DNA of 64,000 bases from Cristatella mucedo (lineage: Eukaryota > Bryozoa > Phylactolaemata > Cristatellidae). Below, one piece after another: positions 9,840 through 21,589 of the stretch. Position 1 is the first letter of the stretch. Each line of letters begins with the position of its first letter. The notes beneath the pieces are model-generated. The model was not told where the DNA came from. It was given only the letters and a program-made list of their open reading frames with translations, and searched no databases. Location of the stretch: NCBI GenBank assembly GCA_009760855.2, contig WPIO01000037.1, positions 1,612,001-1,676,000 of the forward strand. The letters run 5' to 3'. The position numbers and the translations under genes are program-made.

Positions 9840-11140
9840 AGCTTGCTACACGCTAGCCTTTAACATTCCGCCATCCCCAAGGAGGCAGTCTATTTATACA
9901 CCCACTCGTTGGCCACCGACCGTTGTCACAAGCAGCCACCACCATATCAAGCCAAGGGCGGCGCCTAGGCCAGCAATCGAGTGGTCCGCGGTTCGCTGGC
10001 TGGCCAGCGCCGTCTGCAGACAGACAGCAGCAGTCCACTCTTTGCTCAATGGCATCCAGAGGCCGGCGACGACGGGCGCAACCTACTCGCCTATCTTAAC
10101 TCGGAGAAGGAGCAGCAGAAGTCACGAGGTCTTCCCACCACACTCGGCAAGAGCCCGGCTGTGCACTCGGCCTCATTTCCTGTCTTACGTAGTGAGCCGG
10201 AAAGGAAGTCAGGATGAGCGCGAAGGTGAGATCGCACTTACATCCGTTTGTCTGCCCCCACACACTGCAGCAGTGTGTCGAGAGGCTCAAGGCGAGCTGC
10301 AAACTCGGCTCGAGGCACGACAAAGGGAGGAGGGGTGCAGATGTAATGCTGAACACGTGACGTGAGGGTCCTTTTTATCGTTTTTGGAATGCAGGCCAGC
10401 AGCAAGTAGAGACTCACTCCACACTGAAAGGAGAAACCCTTGCCACTGCCATTGAAGAGCGAACACTTGCCAACAAGAAGAAGAAGACCAAGAAGAAGAC
10501 GAGATCCAACGGCAATTTTCGAACGAATTCGCTGCGCCATTATTACACGGCAGCAGGCTGTGCTGCTCATGCTGAAGAGGAAGACTCGGGCCGGCTTTTT
10601 TTGTCAACTCTGCTCAGGTTCGGAGCGAGGAGTACTTCGCACAGCCACATACCACGCCGCCGGCGTTAGAAACGATTCTAGCTGTCGGTGACTGAGACAG
10701 GCAAGAAAAACACCGAGGCATCTTTCTGCAGCACTGCACCTTTCTCCCCTGACGGGGCTCCCTGCCTGAAGCTTTAAGAAGCGTCTGCGTAGGAGGCGGC
10801 TGCTACCAAGAGCTGGCACCGGGCAGTCTGCAAATCTATCCAGCGAGTCCGACCGGAAGAACGTTCTTCCTAGCCTAGCATTATCGACACACTTTGTATG
10901 AGCAAGAGGGCTCTCACTCACTCCAAGAACTGATATGTGCAAGCGACAAAACCAAGCGGCAGCTTCCAACAAATCACCCGCACACAACGTCGAGCTAAAT
11001 ACGCCACATAAACTCACGCATTGCGTTGCACTAGCCACTGGCCACGGCGAATCGACATTCCCTTTGATGACAGACCCGTGCTGATTCACCGAGCCACTGG
11101 CGAAGCAGCAACGCACAGAGCACCGGCTGTCTCACTACTG
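9840..11140. other. CpG-containing region, no gene recognised
   Basis: This stretch is moderately GC-rich and has several overlapping open frames in both strands (up to 255 codons), but none shows a domain, a consistent codon pattern or a convincing exon boundary. A Lys/Arg-rich plus-strand stretch near 10.46-10.50 kb is low complexity. Confidence 0.3.
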
Positions 11141-11149
11141 ATCTGTTCT

Positions 11150-11470
11150 TCTGACTCAGAAGTGGTTCGGCTGTGCCTTGAACCAACCTCGACTCTTTTG
11201 GAGACGAGCCTTTAATTCGGCTATCCCGACTGACGTCACGAAAACCCCTTACTAGGAAAAACTTAAGGAGAAGATAAAAACCCACCTGCTCCTCACAGTA
11301 TTAGCTGGCTCTGAGGGAATAGTCCTTAGTGTGCTCATGCGTTCTGACCATGGGCATGCTATCTCTCAACTCGTTGACATGCTGCCTTTCCAATTTACGT
11401 AAAGTGACTAGAAAGAGATTTAGTTCTCGTTGAGCGGTACACAAATTTCTTACGAATGTGATTACTACTC
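11150..11470 (+). mobile_element. LINE 3' end, diverged
   Basis: 'ttttggagacgagcctttaattcggctatcccgactgacgtcacg' followed by 'gtaaagtgactagaaagagatttagttctcgttgagcggtacacaaat' is a diverged, 5'-truncated copy of the local LINE. Confidence 0.65.
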
Positions 11471-12380
11471 ACCGAACGAGCACGAAATCGGCAGCAATTG
11501 AGCCTGACATGAACAATACATGGCCGTGCTATTCCTCCTATCGGCCAGCACTTCGAAGGACGATACGATTCCGTAGAAGTCACGCCTCCACAGAAAGCAA
11601 GCTCTCTCTTCCGTGAGTGGGGCCTCTGAATCTAAATCATTTACGAACCTCTCGGAAGGTAGCTCGCAGAGCCCAATCGCTCGGATGGTAGCCCGCAAAG
11701 CCTACGCTTAGACGAGTGAATACCTGGGTAGCCCGACTAGGCCGAGCCATCACAGCCGGGCGCGGGACTTGTACAGTAGACTGGCAATAGAGTTTACGCG
11801 CAGATCACGAGGACCCTTTATTGTCGAGCACGATTAAACGACACGCCGAGGACCACCAGGACATGTTACTATCTAGTTGCCAGCACGCCCTACTCAACTG
11901 AAGCCACTCCCGTCGCTAAATTTGGGCAAATGCGGTGACTTATAAAAGGAGACGCAGGGTTTAAGTTTACGTAGCGCAAAAGAGTTTCGTGCATTTGCCA
12001 TCTTCTATTAGCATATTACCTTGCTTGCGATGTACGGACAGCGACAGCATCGGCTACGGGCTCGGGTACTGTGCGGCGCAGGCCGGCTTCTTACCGGAAA
12101 CAGTTGTCGGTCCAGCAGTTCGGTCAGGGGTGCGTGCGCACTGCGCACTTCTAAACAAGGCATGTGATTAAATAAAAATGATATTGATAAAAATTAGGCA
12201 TATAAATAATGAGCGAATTGTATGTGATACTTAACATTACAAAAAGAACCCGTACAGGGCGCTACCGTACCGCTGATGGCGTTATACAGTCATAGATATC
12301 CGACAGGCTTCGGTTTTAGACGCGTATCGTTCGATCGGCCGGCGGCACTCCATCGACTCTGGGTTACTCAATCGTTTCAT
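11470..12380. other. Unassigned region
   Basis: No gene or repeat is supported here. Confidence 0.3.
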
Positions 12381-12392
12381 TTGGGTTTCTTC

Positions 12393-12630
12393 GGGCATGA
12401 GATCGCCCGACGGCTGAGAAAATGCCGTAATTGCGCTGTATGAATTCCGACGAGGAGATGTCGGCAGAAAAAAAAGTGTTGACACTTTACAGGAGCGCAT
12501 TCGGCTGGCTAGTTGTTTGTGATGGTTTAAGTGTGATTTGGAGGCACACTTCTACGGGTTTCGGATCTCGTTCTTGGTCTTGCACGGCAGGCCAGCCATT
12601 GTCAAGGTTCATAAACATATTTCTTGCATA
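12393..12630. repeat. Duplicated block, copy 1
   Basis: About 240 bp starting 'tcgggcatgagatcgcccgacggctgag' recurs at 13210-13449 with roughly 90 percent identity and the same orientation. A minus-strand open frame within it (NGWPAVQDQERDPKP) is kept in both copies, but I do not recognise it. Confidence 0.85.
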
Positions 12631-13209
12631 ACGGCTTCAGCTGTTCACCGCCGTTCTTGAGGCGCTTTATTCACCGCTGCCCGTGCACTTCTGGCGCGTG
12701 GCTGAATTCTAGAGCTTAAGCCATTTGGCGCACGTTTCCATGGTTCAGCTTTTATATTTCAGAACAAACATCTATTGGATAGCTTACTATCAGTTACCCT
12801 CAATATCGACTGTAAGCGATCGTAGCCACACCCCGACTGCTGCGGTATAGCCCGAGGCTTGCTTAAAGGGACTCGCTACAACCCTATCACCAGAGGGTTT
12901 CCTAGCAATCGGCATCCATTGACTTGGCACGTATGCACGTCAATGTCATTATTACTCTGGAAGCCCTGGAGCGCTGTGACTTGCATCATCTGAGCAGTTG
13001 GATTTAGCGCTATGAGTCGCGCCTTTTGCTTCCGTTCGGTGCTTTTTTTTTTGCTCGTAGCCTTGGCTTCAGTTGGGCTCAATTATTTTGGGCAGTCTTG
13101 TCAAAAGCCTGGGATCTGCCAGTGACAGCAGTGCAGCTTACTGATCCACCCAGGGTTTGGAGTTACTTACAGAGGCCCGCTTTGGATAGCTTCCGCTCCT
13201 AATTTATTC

Positions 13210-13449
13210 GGGCATGAGATTGCCCGACGGCTGAGTAAGTGCCGTAATTGCGCTATATGAATTCCGACGAGGAGATGTCGGCAGAAAAAAAGTGTTAGCA
13301 CTCTTTACAAGAGCGCACTCGGCTGGCTAGTTGTTTGCGATGGTTTAAGTATGCATTGGAGGCACACTTCTACGGGTTTCGGATCTCGTTCTTGGTCTTG
13401 CACGGCAGGCCAGCCATTGTCAAGGTCCATAAACATATTTCTTGCATAT
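13210..13449. repeat. Duplicated block, copy 2
   Basis: This is the second copy of the block at 12393-12630, about 580 bp downstream. Differences include small indels near the poly-A stretch and the 'gtgatttgg/gcattgg' site. It could be a segmental duplication or two copies of an unknown repeat. Confidence 0.85.
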
Positions 13450-13609
13450 CCAAAAATCGTGAGCACAGCCGATGAGGTCTGCGCATGCATCAGCCTTAAT
13501 ACATACAAAATACTCGAGCTGGTGCTCTAAATAGGGCTCGTGTGCATAAACCGTATCACCCACGGATGCATAATTTTGGAACGCTGCGAAGTTAATGATG
13601 CTAAGAATA

Positions 13610-14790
13610 AGAAAATAAGAAATTGGTTTAGAACCCGAGAGAACTGAATCTTTTTCTGGTCACTTTACATGTGCTTCAAACTAAGCATGTCAATTGCTTA
13701 GTGATAACGCGAACAGTTTCAGCACGCATACGCACACATGGGGATTATTCTCGTACAGACCTAACAAATGCTGAGCGGAACAGCGCGCGTTTTTAGCTCC
13801 TTTTTTAATTTCAAGTAAGGGGGGCTGTCGTGACGTCAAAAGACAATCGGGAGTGAGTCTGTCTGGAGTGAGCTCCAGGCTTTGAGAGCATACGAGCTAA
13901 AGGCACGGTCTCCACAGGATTTGAGGTTTGTTTGAAGCACTGCTTGACGACTTAAGTCAGAAAAAAATCGGGCGGTACGATGTCTCGCCGCCGCCGGAAG
14001 TAGATCAGACTGGGCCGGCGCGCGAGAATGAAGAATGCGCGTGAAGCGCGAGCAAACACTTCGAAGTCGATACTTGAATGCTTGAATGGCTCGAATGCGT
14101 GAATGAATGCAAGTAGCGAAGATGCTTGATTGGGAGAGCCAGTGCTTCGCAGGTCGGTGAGAAGTGGTGCAACGTGGCAACGTGGCAACGTTGGCGGCAG
14201 GCTAACCACGCTGCAGAGTATCGCACCTGCTGTTAGCGCCTTACGGCACAGGACCAGCCAATAGTGTTACAAATGCCCTGATAGGATGTCACAGATTCAT
14301 GAACAACGGGAATGTGGCATGCCTTTCTAAGCAGGCCTGGATCTTTTGCAATGTTACGCAGTTGAAAGTGGGCCGACTTTACTGTGACGCTGGTCTAGTC
14401 GTCTAGTGAAATGGCACGCGGGAGCAGTACACCCAGATTGCATGCAGATGCTGCAGGGTATTTTCTGGCCGAGCCTATTTTGAAGTTGAGGTTTCCAATA
14501 TCTGAGTAGCGCAAGGGTTTTGCCCAGGACTATGACGTTGTTATTTTTGTCAAAAAATTTGAGGAAGTCTGAAGCCATCCCAGTGCGAATGTGAGCAATA
14601 CACATTCAGCAAGGGAGTTAAGAAGAGTTCGAAATTGTGGAAGGCAGGAAGGCCTCAAAGTACGGGCACAGCTACGTGTCATCTGCATAACAATTAAAGT
14701 CAAATTGCACTTGGCGATTATATCTACCGGAGGAAGAGTGTAAATTGTAGAGAAGAAGCGGACCCTGGGCACGAAGCCCTGGGCTACCAT
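13610..14790 (-). mobile_element. LINE 3' half, diverged
   Basis: The minus strand carries the C-terminal reverse-transcriptase/3' ORF region (motifs SYALKAWSSLQT, DRAFSSY) and, further upstream, relics of the [19 protein letters not shown] region around 14.68-14.78 kb. The 3' terminus is at 13610-13680 ('acccgagagaactgaatctttttctggtcactttacatgtgc'). Confidence 0.75.
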
Positions 14791-14897
14791 TTACTTCAAA
14801 GACAATCAACCGGATGATCATCACCCATGGATATCTACACTGAAATTTCCACTTAGATAAGACCTAAATGAAGCGCCAGAGAAAGACTTCCAATCAG

Positions 14898-15062
<165 letters not shown>

Positions 15063-15442
15063 GAGCTAGAGAGACAGAGAGGGAGGACTCCGATTTTAAA
15101 TCTTCACAAGAAAGTTAGAGAAACGATCGGCTAGGTCGGATCTGTATGAAATTAACGTTACCATTACTTTTATCTGTTTGAAGTACACGTTTGTTACGAG
15201 TATTATACATCAAAGGTATAATGGTAATAATAATAATTATGGTAGATAGCTGATGATATAATTATAAATAAGCTAGCTAGCATGAGCTTATTCATTGGTG
15301 AAATAGCTCTTTGTTCGCTCATTATTTTAGGCACATTTCGGGATGTAACAATTAGTAGCCTGGTTTTGGCCGAAGGATGATGTGCTCGAATTACCACCCA
15401 TGGTCCTGGAACATATGTAGAGCGCCTGGATATCTTAAGAGC

Positions 15443-15720
<278 letters not shown>

Positions 15721-15814
15721 CACTAATTTCCGCGCCGCTTCGCGCTCTACCCATCCGCCCCTGTCCACGAGAAAGTCGCACCGCGAGGCCACAGGCACTC
15801 GCGGGTGCGAATCG

Positions 15815-17130
15815 ACTCTCGAGCGCCTCTCATTTCGCCTGGGCATTACTGGCACTGCATTGCAAAGGTTCAGGTCCTATCCCAGTGAGAGACTCCACGA
15901 GGGTTTTGATGTGAATGGAAAAAGATCATCTGAGGAATCTCTGAAGTACGAGTTACCTTAGGGGTCTGTGCTTGGTCCTTCTCTTATCACGGTTTATACT
16001 CTCCCTCTTGCCGATGCGATTGCCAGGCACAATCTAGGGTTTCATTTCTATGCAAACGACACTCAGCTGTACCCTTGCTTTGATCCTTCCAGCCCTCCAG
16101 CACGTCGAATTCTCTCAAATCCCTTGCTGCATGTATTGATGACATCCGCACATGGATGGCAGCAAATTTTCCTAAATTGAAGGATGATAATGCCAATTTA
16201 CTAGTTATAGAAAAACCCGAGTGAACCAAAAACTTGAAAGGCTAGCGCTCAACAACATCGGCTCTGTCAGCCTATCTCCCGTTGAATCTGCACGAAATCT
16301 AGGTGTCATGCTCCAAAGTGACCTTTCATCGGACGAGCACGTCAGCTCGACAGTCCAGTCTGCCTACTTTCAGCTGCTTAGCATTGCTAAAATTCGGACT
16401 TGTTTATAGACAGGGATACCGCATCTAAATTGGTCAATACATTTGTGACATCCTGTCTTGACTTCTGGAACTCACTGCTCGCTGGCCTACCGGCCTGTGC
16501 AATCAGGCGCTTACAGCTGGTGCAAAACTCGTGAGCTCGTCGCCGACCTGCACAGGCTCCCATTCAAGCATTGCATCGACTTCAAGGTTTAGTCACTCAA
16601 ATTTTAGGTCCCTTCATCCTTTGGCTCCAGCCTACCTATAATCGTTCCACCTACTTTTCGGAATCTGACCGTCTACGTATATACCTCGTGCGAATCTAAA
16701 AATCCTTATCCAGTCACCAAACGTACGGGTTGCCGCGATTGGTTTTGATTTAATAAAAGCGCTCCTCCCCGAAGGTCGGAGCTTCGTTGCATTTATTAGC
16801 TCTAGAATTAACGCAGTTATCCAAGTAGGATTGTACGATCTAATGAATCGTGACTGATATAATGAGCCATTCGCGGTTGGAGACTACGCCTTTAGTTAGC
16901 GTCACGACATCCCCTGACAAGACCTCATTTTTTAGACTCGCGACTAGCGTCATACGACATCCCTGACTTGACCTCATTTAAAAAATTAATCAAAATGCAT
17001 CTACTTATAACACGCTCGTTGTTCTCTTGAGCATGTCACGGCTAACCCTTCGAGCATGCTTCCTTCGCTGCAAATGGATTGCTGTTAAGTGCCTAGAAAG
17101 ACAAATGTGTGTTGTTTGGGCGACATAACA
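15815..17130 (+). mobile_element. LINE, reverse-transcriptase part to 3' end, interrupted by 18S rDNA
   Basis: Coding remnants in order: SSRLGITGTAL..F.SYPSERL, then the reverse-transcriptase catalytic region ([28 protein letters not shown], where FYAND replaces FYADD), then ESARNLGVMLQSDL and NSLLAGLP. The 3' ORF is interrupted at 16708-16876 by a piece of 18S rDNA. It then resumes with 'ggagactacgcctttagtt', a deletion, and 'gcgtcacgacatcccctgac'. The 3' terminus 'gttaagtgcctagaaagac' is near 17.1 kb. Confidence 0.85.
16708..16876 (-). pseudogene. 18S rRNA fragment (5' domain)
   Basis: The reverse complement reads as the 5' domain of small-subunit rRNA: 'cgcgaatggctcattatatcag', 'cctacttggataactgcg', 'taattctagagctaata', 'gcgcttttattaaatcaaaacc', 'ttggtgactggataagg'. 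This corresponds roughly to SSU positions 75-240. The piece is about 170 nt with both ends inside LINE sequence, so it is a transposed rDNA fragment and not a working rRNA gene. The helix-10 loop sequence could help place the host. Confidence 0.9.
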
Positions 17131-17139
17131 AATGTGATT

Positions 17140-18000
17140 ATTGACTCCTACCGTCTCTTCGCTTGCGCTGCTAGACGCGTATGGTGCTGAATAGAACGTA
17201 CACCCTGAGCCGCCGCGAGTGAACGACGGCACCCATTTTTTTGCGAAAAAGTGCAAGCGCTGCCTGCCTGCTAAGCCTGCCTCAAGTTTTGTGTAGTGCC
17301 CATGACTCCTCAAACGGCAGCGCCAGCTAAACCAACCAGATTATGGCTGATATTATTTGGTATAATTCTACAATATATGGCCGATGCTGCATAAGAGCTT
17401 GCGCCATGACATAGGCAGTTAATTGGAATTCTAGGCTCGACATTGGCTTTATAGTGACCGCTGCTGTCAAATGTCACAATAGATTTCTCCAACTTCATCG
17501 ATACGGATTTTATATGTCAAGGTATGAGCACTGTCGCTAGCCATGCTATAAGGTTCAGGCGTCATCAGTTTTAATCGCGCGTCGGGTGAGACTGGCCTAG
17601 TTCTAGCCGGATGTGTAAGCCGGCACACCCATGTTGTTCGCGAAGCCGAGCGCTGCTAAAGTACGTTGCTCCTGCCGCCGCTGTCGGGCATGAGTCAATC
17701 GCCGATGCCTTCCACGTGGTGGTAACGCCGTAGTTTTGGTAAAAAATCTAGCCGATCGCATATGCGCATGGTGCACTCTGCAAAGAAATGTGCCCGTTTA
17801 ACGTAGCGATTGATAATCCAGGCGGTAAAGTGCTTTGCTAATACTTATATAATTTTAATACAATTTAACGCTTCCGTTGGCGCGTAGCGTCTGGTGCTGA
17901 AGCGGCTGCAGACCGGCACAGTCAAGGTCGTCGCGCTCACATCGGACGCGGCCAACGCGGCAGCAGCAGCAGCCGCCTAGCGAGTCGCCTGCACCGTCGG
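17140..18000. other. Unassigned region downstream of SORD
   Basis: No gene was recognised here. It lies between a LINE copy and the 3' end of the SORD gene and presumably includes SORD 3' UTR at its right edge. No clear polyadenylation signal was assigned. Confidence 0.3.
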
Positions 18001-18002
18001 TG

Positions 18003-18063
18003 CGCGGCGTTCGCAGGGGGCGTTCGCAGAAGAGGCGTTCGCAGAAGAGGCGTTCGCAGAAGT
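18003..18063. repeat. 15-bp tandem repeat in the SORD 3' flank
   Basis: The unit 'aggcgttcgcagaag' is repeated about four times (first unit imperfect, 'gggcgttcgcagaag'), starting about 20 bp after the SORD stop codon on the minus strand. Confidence 0.85.
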
Positions 18064-18084
18064 TTTTTGTCGCCGGCTTTTTCC

Positions 18085-20255
18085 TCAAGACCTCGCGCAC
18101 TGAATGACGACCTTGATCGCGCCACCCGCCGCCGTCTTGGACGTTTCGAACGCTTGCAAGGTGTCCTCGAGTCTGAACCGGTGCGTGACCAGCGGCTTGA
18201 GGTCGACCGCTCCGCTGGCAACCAGAGCCACGGCTGCCGGGTACCTGCGGCGGCGGCGAAGCGGCGGCGGCTCGACGCTCGCGGCCGGACCTCGCGGCGG
18301 CTTCACGCAGGCAGCAAAATGCAGCCGCCGGCGGCAAAGCGCGAGCCGCCCGCGAGCCGAGCGCCGAGGGACCCGCGGAGCGCGCGAAGCGCGGACAACT
18401 ACTCACGTGTGCGCGTATCGGAAAACGCCTCGTATATCGACCTCGCGCACTGCCGCGTTTACGATAGGCAGTTTCACTTCCGGCGTGCTGAGCCCGACGA
18501 GCACCACGACGCCGCCCGATCGCGTGGTCTATATTCGGCCAGGGAAAAAAAACAAGTCACTGCGGCATCGCCACACTTCCGGCCCTCGAGCAGCCGCCGC
18601 GGTGGCGTCGACTATGAGCCCGCATCTTGACCCCGTCACCCTCCGATGGGCGCGCTCGCGGGCGCGTTCGCTAGCAGCAGTGCAGCGGCACTTATTCTTA
18701 CATAGATGGCCGACTGTAAGCTCGACTCGACACCCGTGCACTCGATCGTCGCGTCGGGCATGCAGCCCATCGTCTGCTGGATCTCTCGCGACACGACCGC
18801 GGGGTCGCGACTCTTGACTTGGACCACGTGATCAGCCCCGACAGTCTTCGCCACTTGCAGTCGGTTTTCGGCGATGTCTGCAAAGCAAAGCAGAGCTTGC
18901 GGCTTGCGGCGCACGTGGGGGGGGGGCGGCGATCGGCTGCTGAATTGTTTCGCCGCCCGTCGCCTCGTCGGGCGCCATCAGGGCCCCGTCGGGCGCCATC
19001 AGGGCCCCGTCGGGCGCCATCAGGGCCCCGTCGGGCGCCATCAGGGCCCCGTCGGGCGCCATCGCCATCGCCGCGCGCTTGTCGCGATCGGCCGCCGCGA
19101 CTGACGGCGGATGGCTCACCCGTCGCGCAGACCACGGTGGCGCCCATCGCCTTGGCCGTAAGGACGGTAACGAGGCCGATGGGCCCCGAGCCGCACACGA
19201 GGACGCGGCTGCCTTTCTTGACGCCGCCTCTGCGACACGCGTGAATGGCGACGGACAGCGGCTCGAGCAGCGCGCCCTCTTCGAAGCTGACCACGTCCGG
19301 AAGCCTGCAAAGGGCGTGCGCGCGCGCGCGTGCGACTGCGTTTCGGCGGTCGCGGTCGCGGCAAGCGCCGAGCGACGACAGGCTGCTGCGCTGGCCGCGG
19401 GCTGACGGAACGAGCGGACGGACGGACGGACGGACGGGACGGACTCGTACTTGAAGCAGAAGTCGGCGTGCGTGGTGAAGTAGCGTCGCAGCGAGCCGTC
19501 GTAGGGCGGCGTGGCGCAGAACTTGACGTCGGGGCAGAGGTTGTAGCGGCTCTGACAGCACAGCTCGCACAGGCGACAGGGCACGCCCGGCTCGACCGCC
19601 ACGCGATCGCCTGCAAGCGAACAAGCGCAGGGCGCGCGTCACTCGCTGCTGCTGCTGCTGCCGCTCTTTTTTTCATCGGTCGGCGGATGAACTCGCGCGC
19701 GCGCGAGCGCCAGCCAAGTGTTGGCGGACGTCGCCGCTCCGCCGACCGAGCCACGCACCCTCTTTCAAGTTGGTGACTCCGGGTCCCAGCTCGACCACCG
19801 TGCCACTCATCTCGTGTCCGAGTATCATCGGCTGGTCGACAACGAAGTCGCCGATGCTGCCGTGCGTCCAGTAGTGAACGTCGGACGCGCAGATGGACAC
19901 GGAGTGCACGGCGAGAAGGACCTCTGCTCGGAGTTAAGAAACATGGCCAACGTCAGCGAGCCCGCCGAAACGGCTACCGGTGGCGGCCGTAAACAACATT
20001 TTTGACAAAAAAAACCATGCCGACTGCGACGCAGCAGCGCAAGACACGCCCTTCTCTCACCTCCTTTCTTTGGCACGGGAACTTCGGTCTCCTCCTGGAG
20101 CGGAAAAAATAAATATTAGGCCAGCGGCAGGATGCGAGCTTTTCCCTACGCTTCAGCGAGCGAGCGAGAGCGGGCGCGAGCGCGGAGCTGATGCTCCCTA
20201 CCAAGCGGAGGTCGCCTTTTTGATAGAGCACTGCGGACAAGTTTAGATCGCCCAT
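18085..20255 (-). CDS. SORD: Sorbitol dehydrogenase, complete eight-exon gene
   Basis: Zinc-dependent medium-chain dehydrogenase of the cytosolic polyol pathway (sorbitol + NAD+ to fructose). Exons on the minus strand are 20255-20202, 20094-20061, 19923-19759, 19610-19451, 19304-19120, 18877-18702, 18528-18407 and 18244-18085. All introns are GT-AG and all phases match, giving 351 residues (human SORD is 357). Catalytic-zinc ligands are visible as Cys41 ([10 protein letters not shown]) and His66-Glu67 (LGHE). The GSGPIG nucleotide-binding motif is present. The [15 protein letters not shown] segment has the four-cysteine spacing of the structural zinc site that human SORD lacks. The C-terminus reads KPLVTHRF...IQCARS then TGA. 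Introns are short. One holds a 21-bp minisatellite and an adjacent one a (CGGA)n run. The frame is intact, so the gene is probably functional. Confidence 0.95.
18966..19063. repeat. 21-bp minisatellite in a SORD intron
   Basis: The unit gtcgggcgccatcagggccc(c) is repeated four times plus a partial copy, without visible differences, in the intron between exons 5 and 6. In one frame it encodes APDGALM repeats, which is why long spurious open frames cross it. Confidence 0.95.
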
Positions 20256-20940
20256 GTCGTCGGTTGGCAGTAAGTGGCTCGTCCGTCCGCGTCAGGCGCC
20301 GCTGGAGAAGACGACGAGACGAGGGCCGGGCCGTCTTTTATGCGGCAGCCCAACCCGCTCTCCAGTTCCGACTAGCTGACCCGGTGCGACCGCACTGACG
20401 TCGGTAGGAAGCCGCAAAAGCATCGTCCACCCTTCCCCCAGCCGAACAGCTAGCTGGGGGTGGGGGCTTTGGGAAGGGGCGGTGGTCCGGTGCAGCCGCT
20501 CCTTTGCGGCGGCGGCGGCGGCCGCTGGAGGGCGAGGATGGTCGGGGTCCGGTTGCCGGCAACCGCCGCCTCCGCCGCCATTAAGAGTGGGGGGGGGGGG
20601 GCTGAAGAAGTCTGCCGCTGATGCGGCGTTCGGCTACGCGGTGCAGGTAAACACCGGCTTGGCTAGTTGCGTCTCGGCGGGGGGGGGGGGGGGGGGGAGG
20701 GGGCAATCGTAGCGGCGGCCGTAGCAAGCAGTTCCTTCTTTTCCGGCCGCACCGGTTCCAGCCAGCGGCAACTAGAGCCGAATTGACGCCTCCTCGGCGG
20801 CGGGTGCGTGATCGCCGCGGCCGCCATCACCGCTGCTCTGCTGCGCCCGCTCCATCGTGCACGATGAAACAGGCGACTGGATGTCGCGCGGGACCGTAAA
20901 TGGACAGCACTAAACAAGGTCCAGCCGCATGCGAGATGCG
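20256..20940. other. GC-rich region upstream of SORD
   Basis: CpG-rich sequence containing G-runs (20588-20599 and 20681-20698) and short GGC repeats. It is the likely SORD promoter area because it directly precedes the initiating ATG. No TATA box or initiator was assigned and no gene is seen. Confidence 0.4.
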
Positions 20941-21140
20941 CTGGCCGCTACCTTCAAGCGAAGAAGCGTGCTTCCCTTTGCAGCATTTGAATAAAGTGCC
21001 TAGAAAAATATTTACGTATGTGGGTGCCATGCAGATATCTTAATATTAATAATAATAATACGATAATTTGTTAAAGCTCCCTCAAAGAGCCCATTTTCCC
21101 TCTTTCTAGACGCTTTACATTTGATGCTAAGGAAGCATGA
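20940..21140 (-). mobile_element. LINE 3' end fragments
   Basis: The right part (21040-21130, minus) is an AAT repeat then 'ctccctcaaagagcccattttccctctttctagacgctttacatttgatgctaaggaagc', a LINE 3' terminus. The left part (about 20970-21010) has plus-oriented 'ccctttgcagcatttgaataaagtgcctagaaa', probably a second fragment. Confidence 0.55.
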
Positions 21141-21589
21141 TGTTAGTAGTAGCATGCTCAATGACCACAGGCATATTCTTATTCGTACTATAAAGAAATG
21201 TCGTACGTACGGACCACCTGAGTTCGTGATTACAGATTACAGATTATTAATTTTATTATTATTAATATTATTAATTATTAATTACAGATCTCGAGCTAAC
21301 GCTCTCGGACTGAAAGGCGTGGCGCCGATCGCGTGCTCGCGCGCTGCCTCTGTACTTCTCCGAACTCAGCCTTGTCACCGCGTCTCGCGCTCGCTCGCTC
21401 GCTCTCCTTGTAATTATCCCCTTTCTTGTGGCGAGCTGCAAAGTGCCGGTTGCTCCGCCAATTGAGAGACTCGATTCTCTTATGGCGCTCTGCAAAAAGA
21501 CGCGATTATTAATGTAACTTGATTACAATTTTTATTATCGATTGAAGCCTTCGACTCGTGCTCTCGCCTCGTGCTGCCGCTCCCGCCCG

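Noticed and set aside
9598-10365. 255-codon plus-strand frame
   Set aside because: It begins in a LINE 3' end and low-complexity sequence, has no domain, and overlapping frames of similar length exist on both strands.
18104-19776. Long plus-strand and other minus-strand frames over the SORD gene
   Set aside because: They are GC-rich shadows of SORD exons and the minisatellite; the minus-strand exons have matching phases and conserved motifs.
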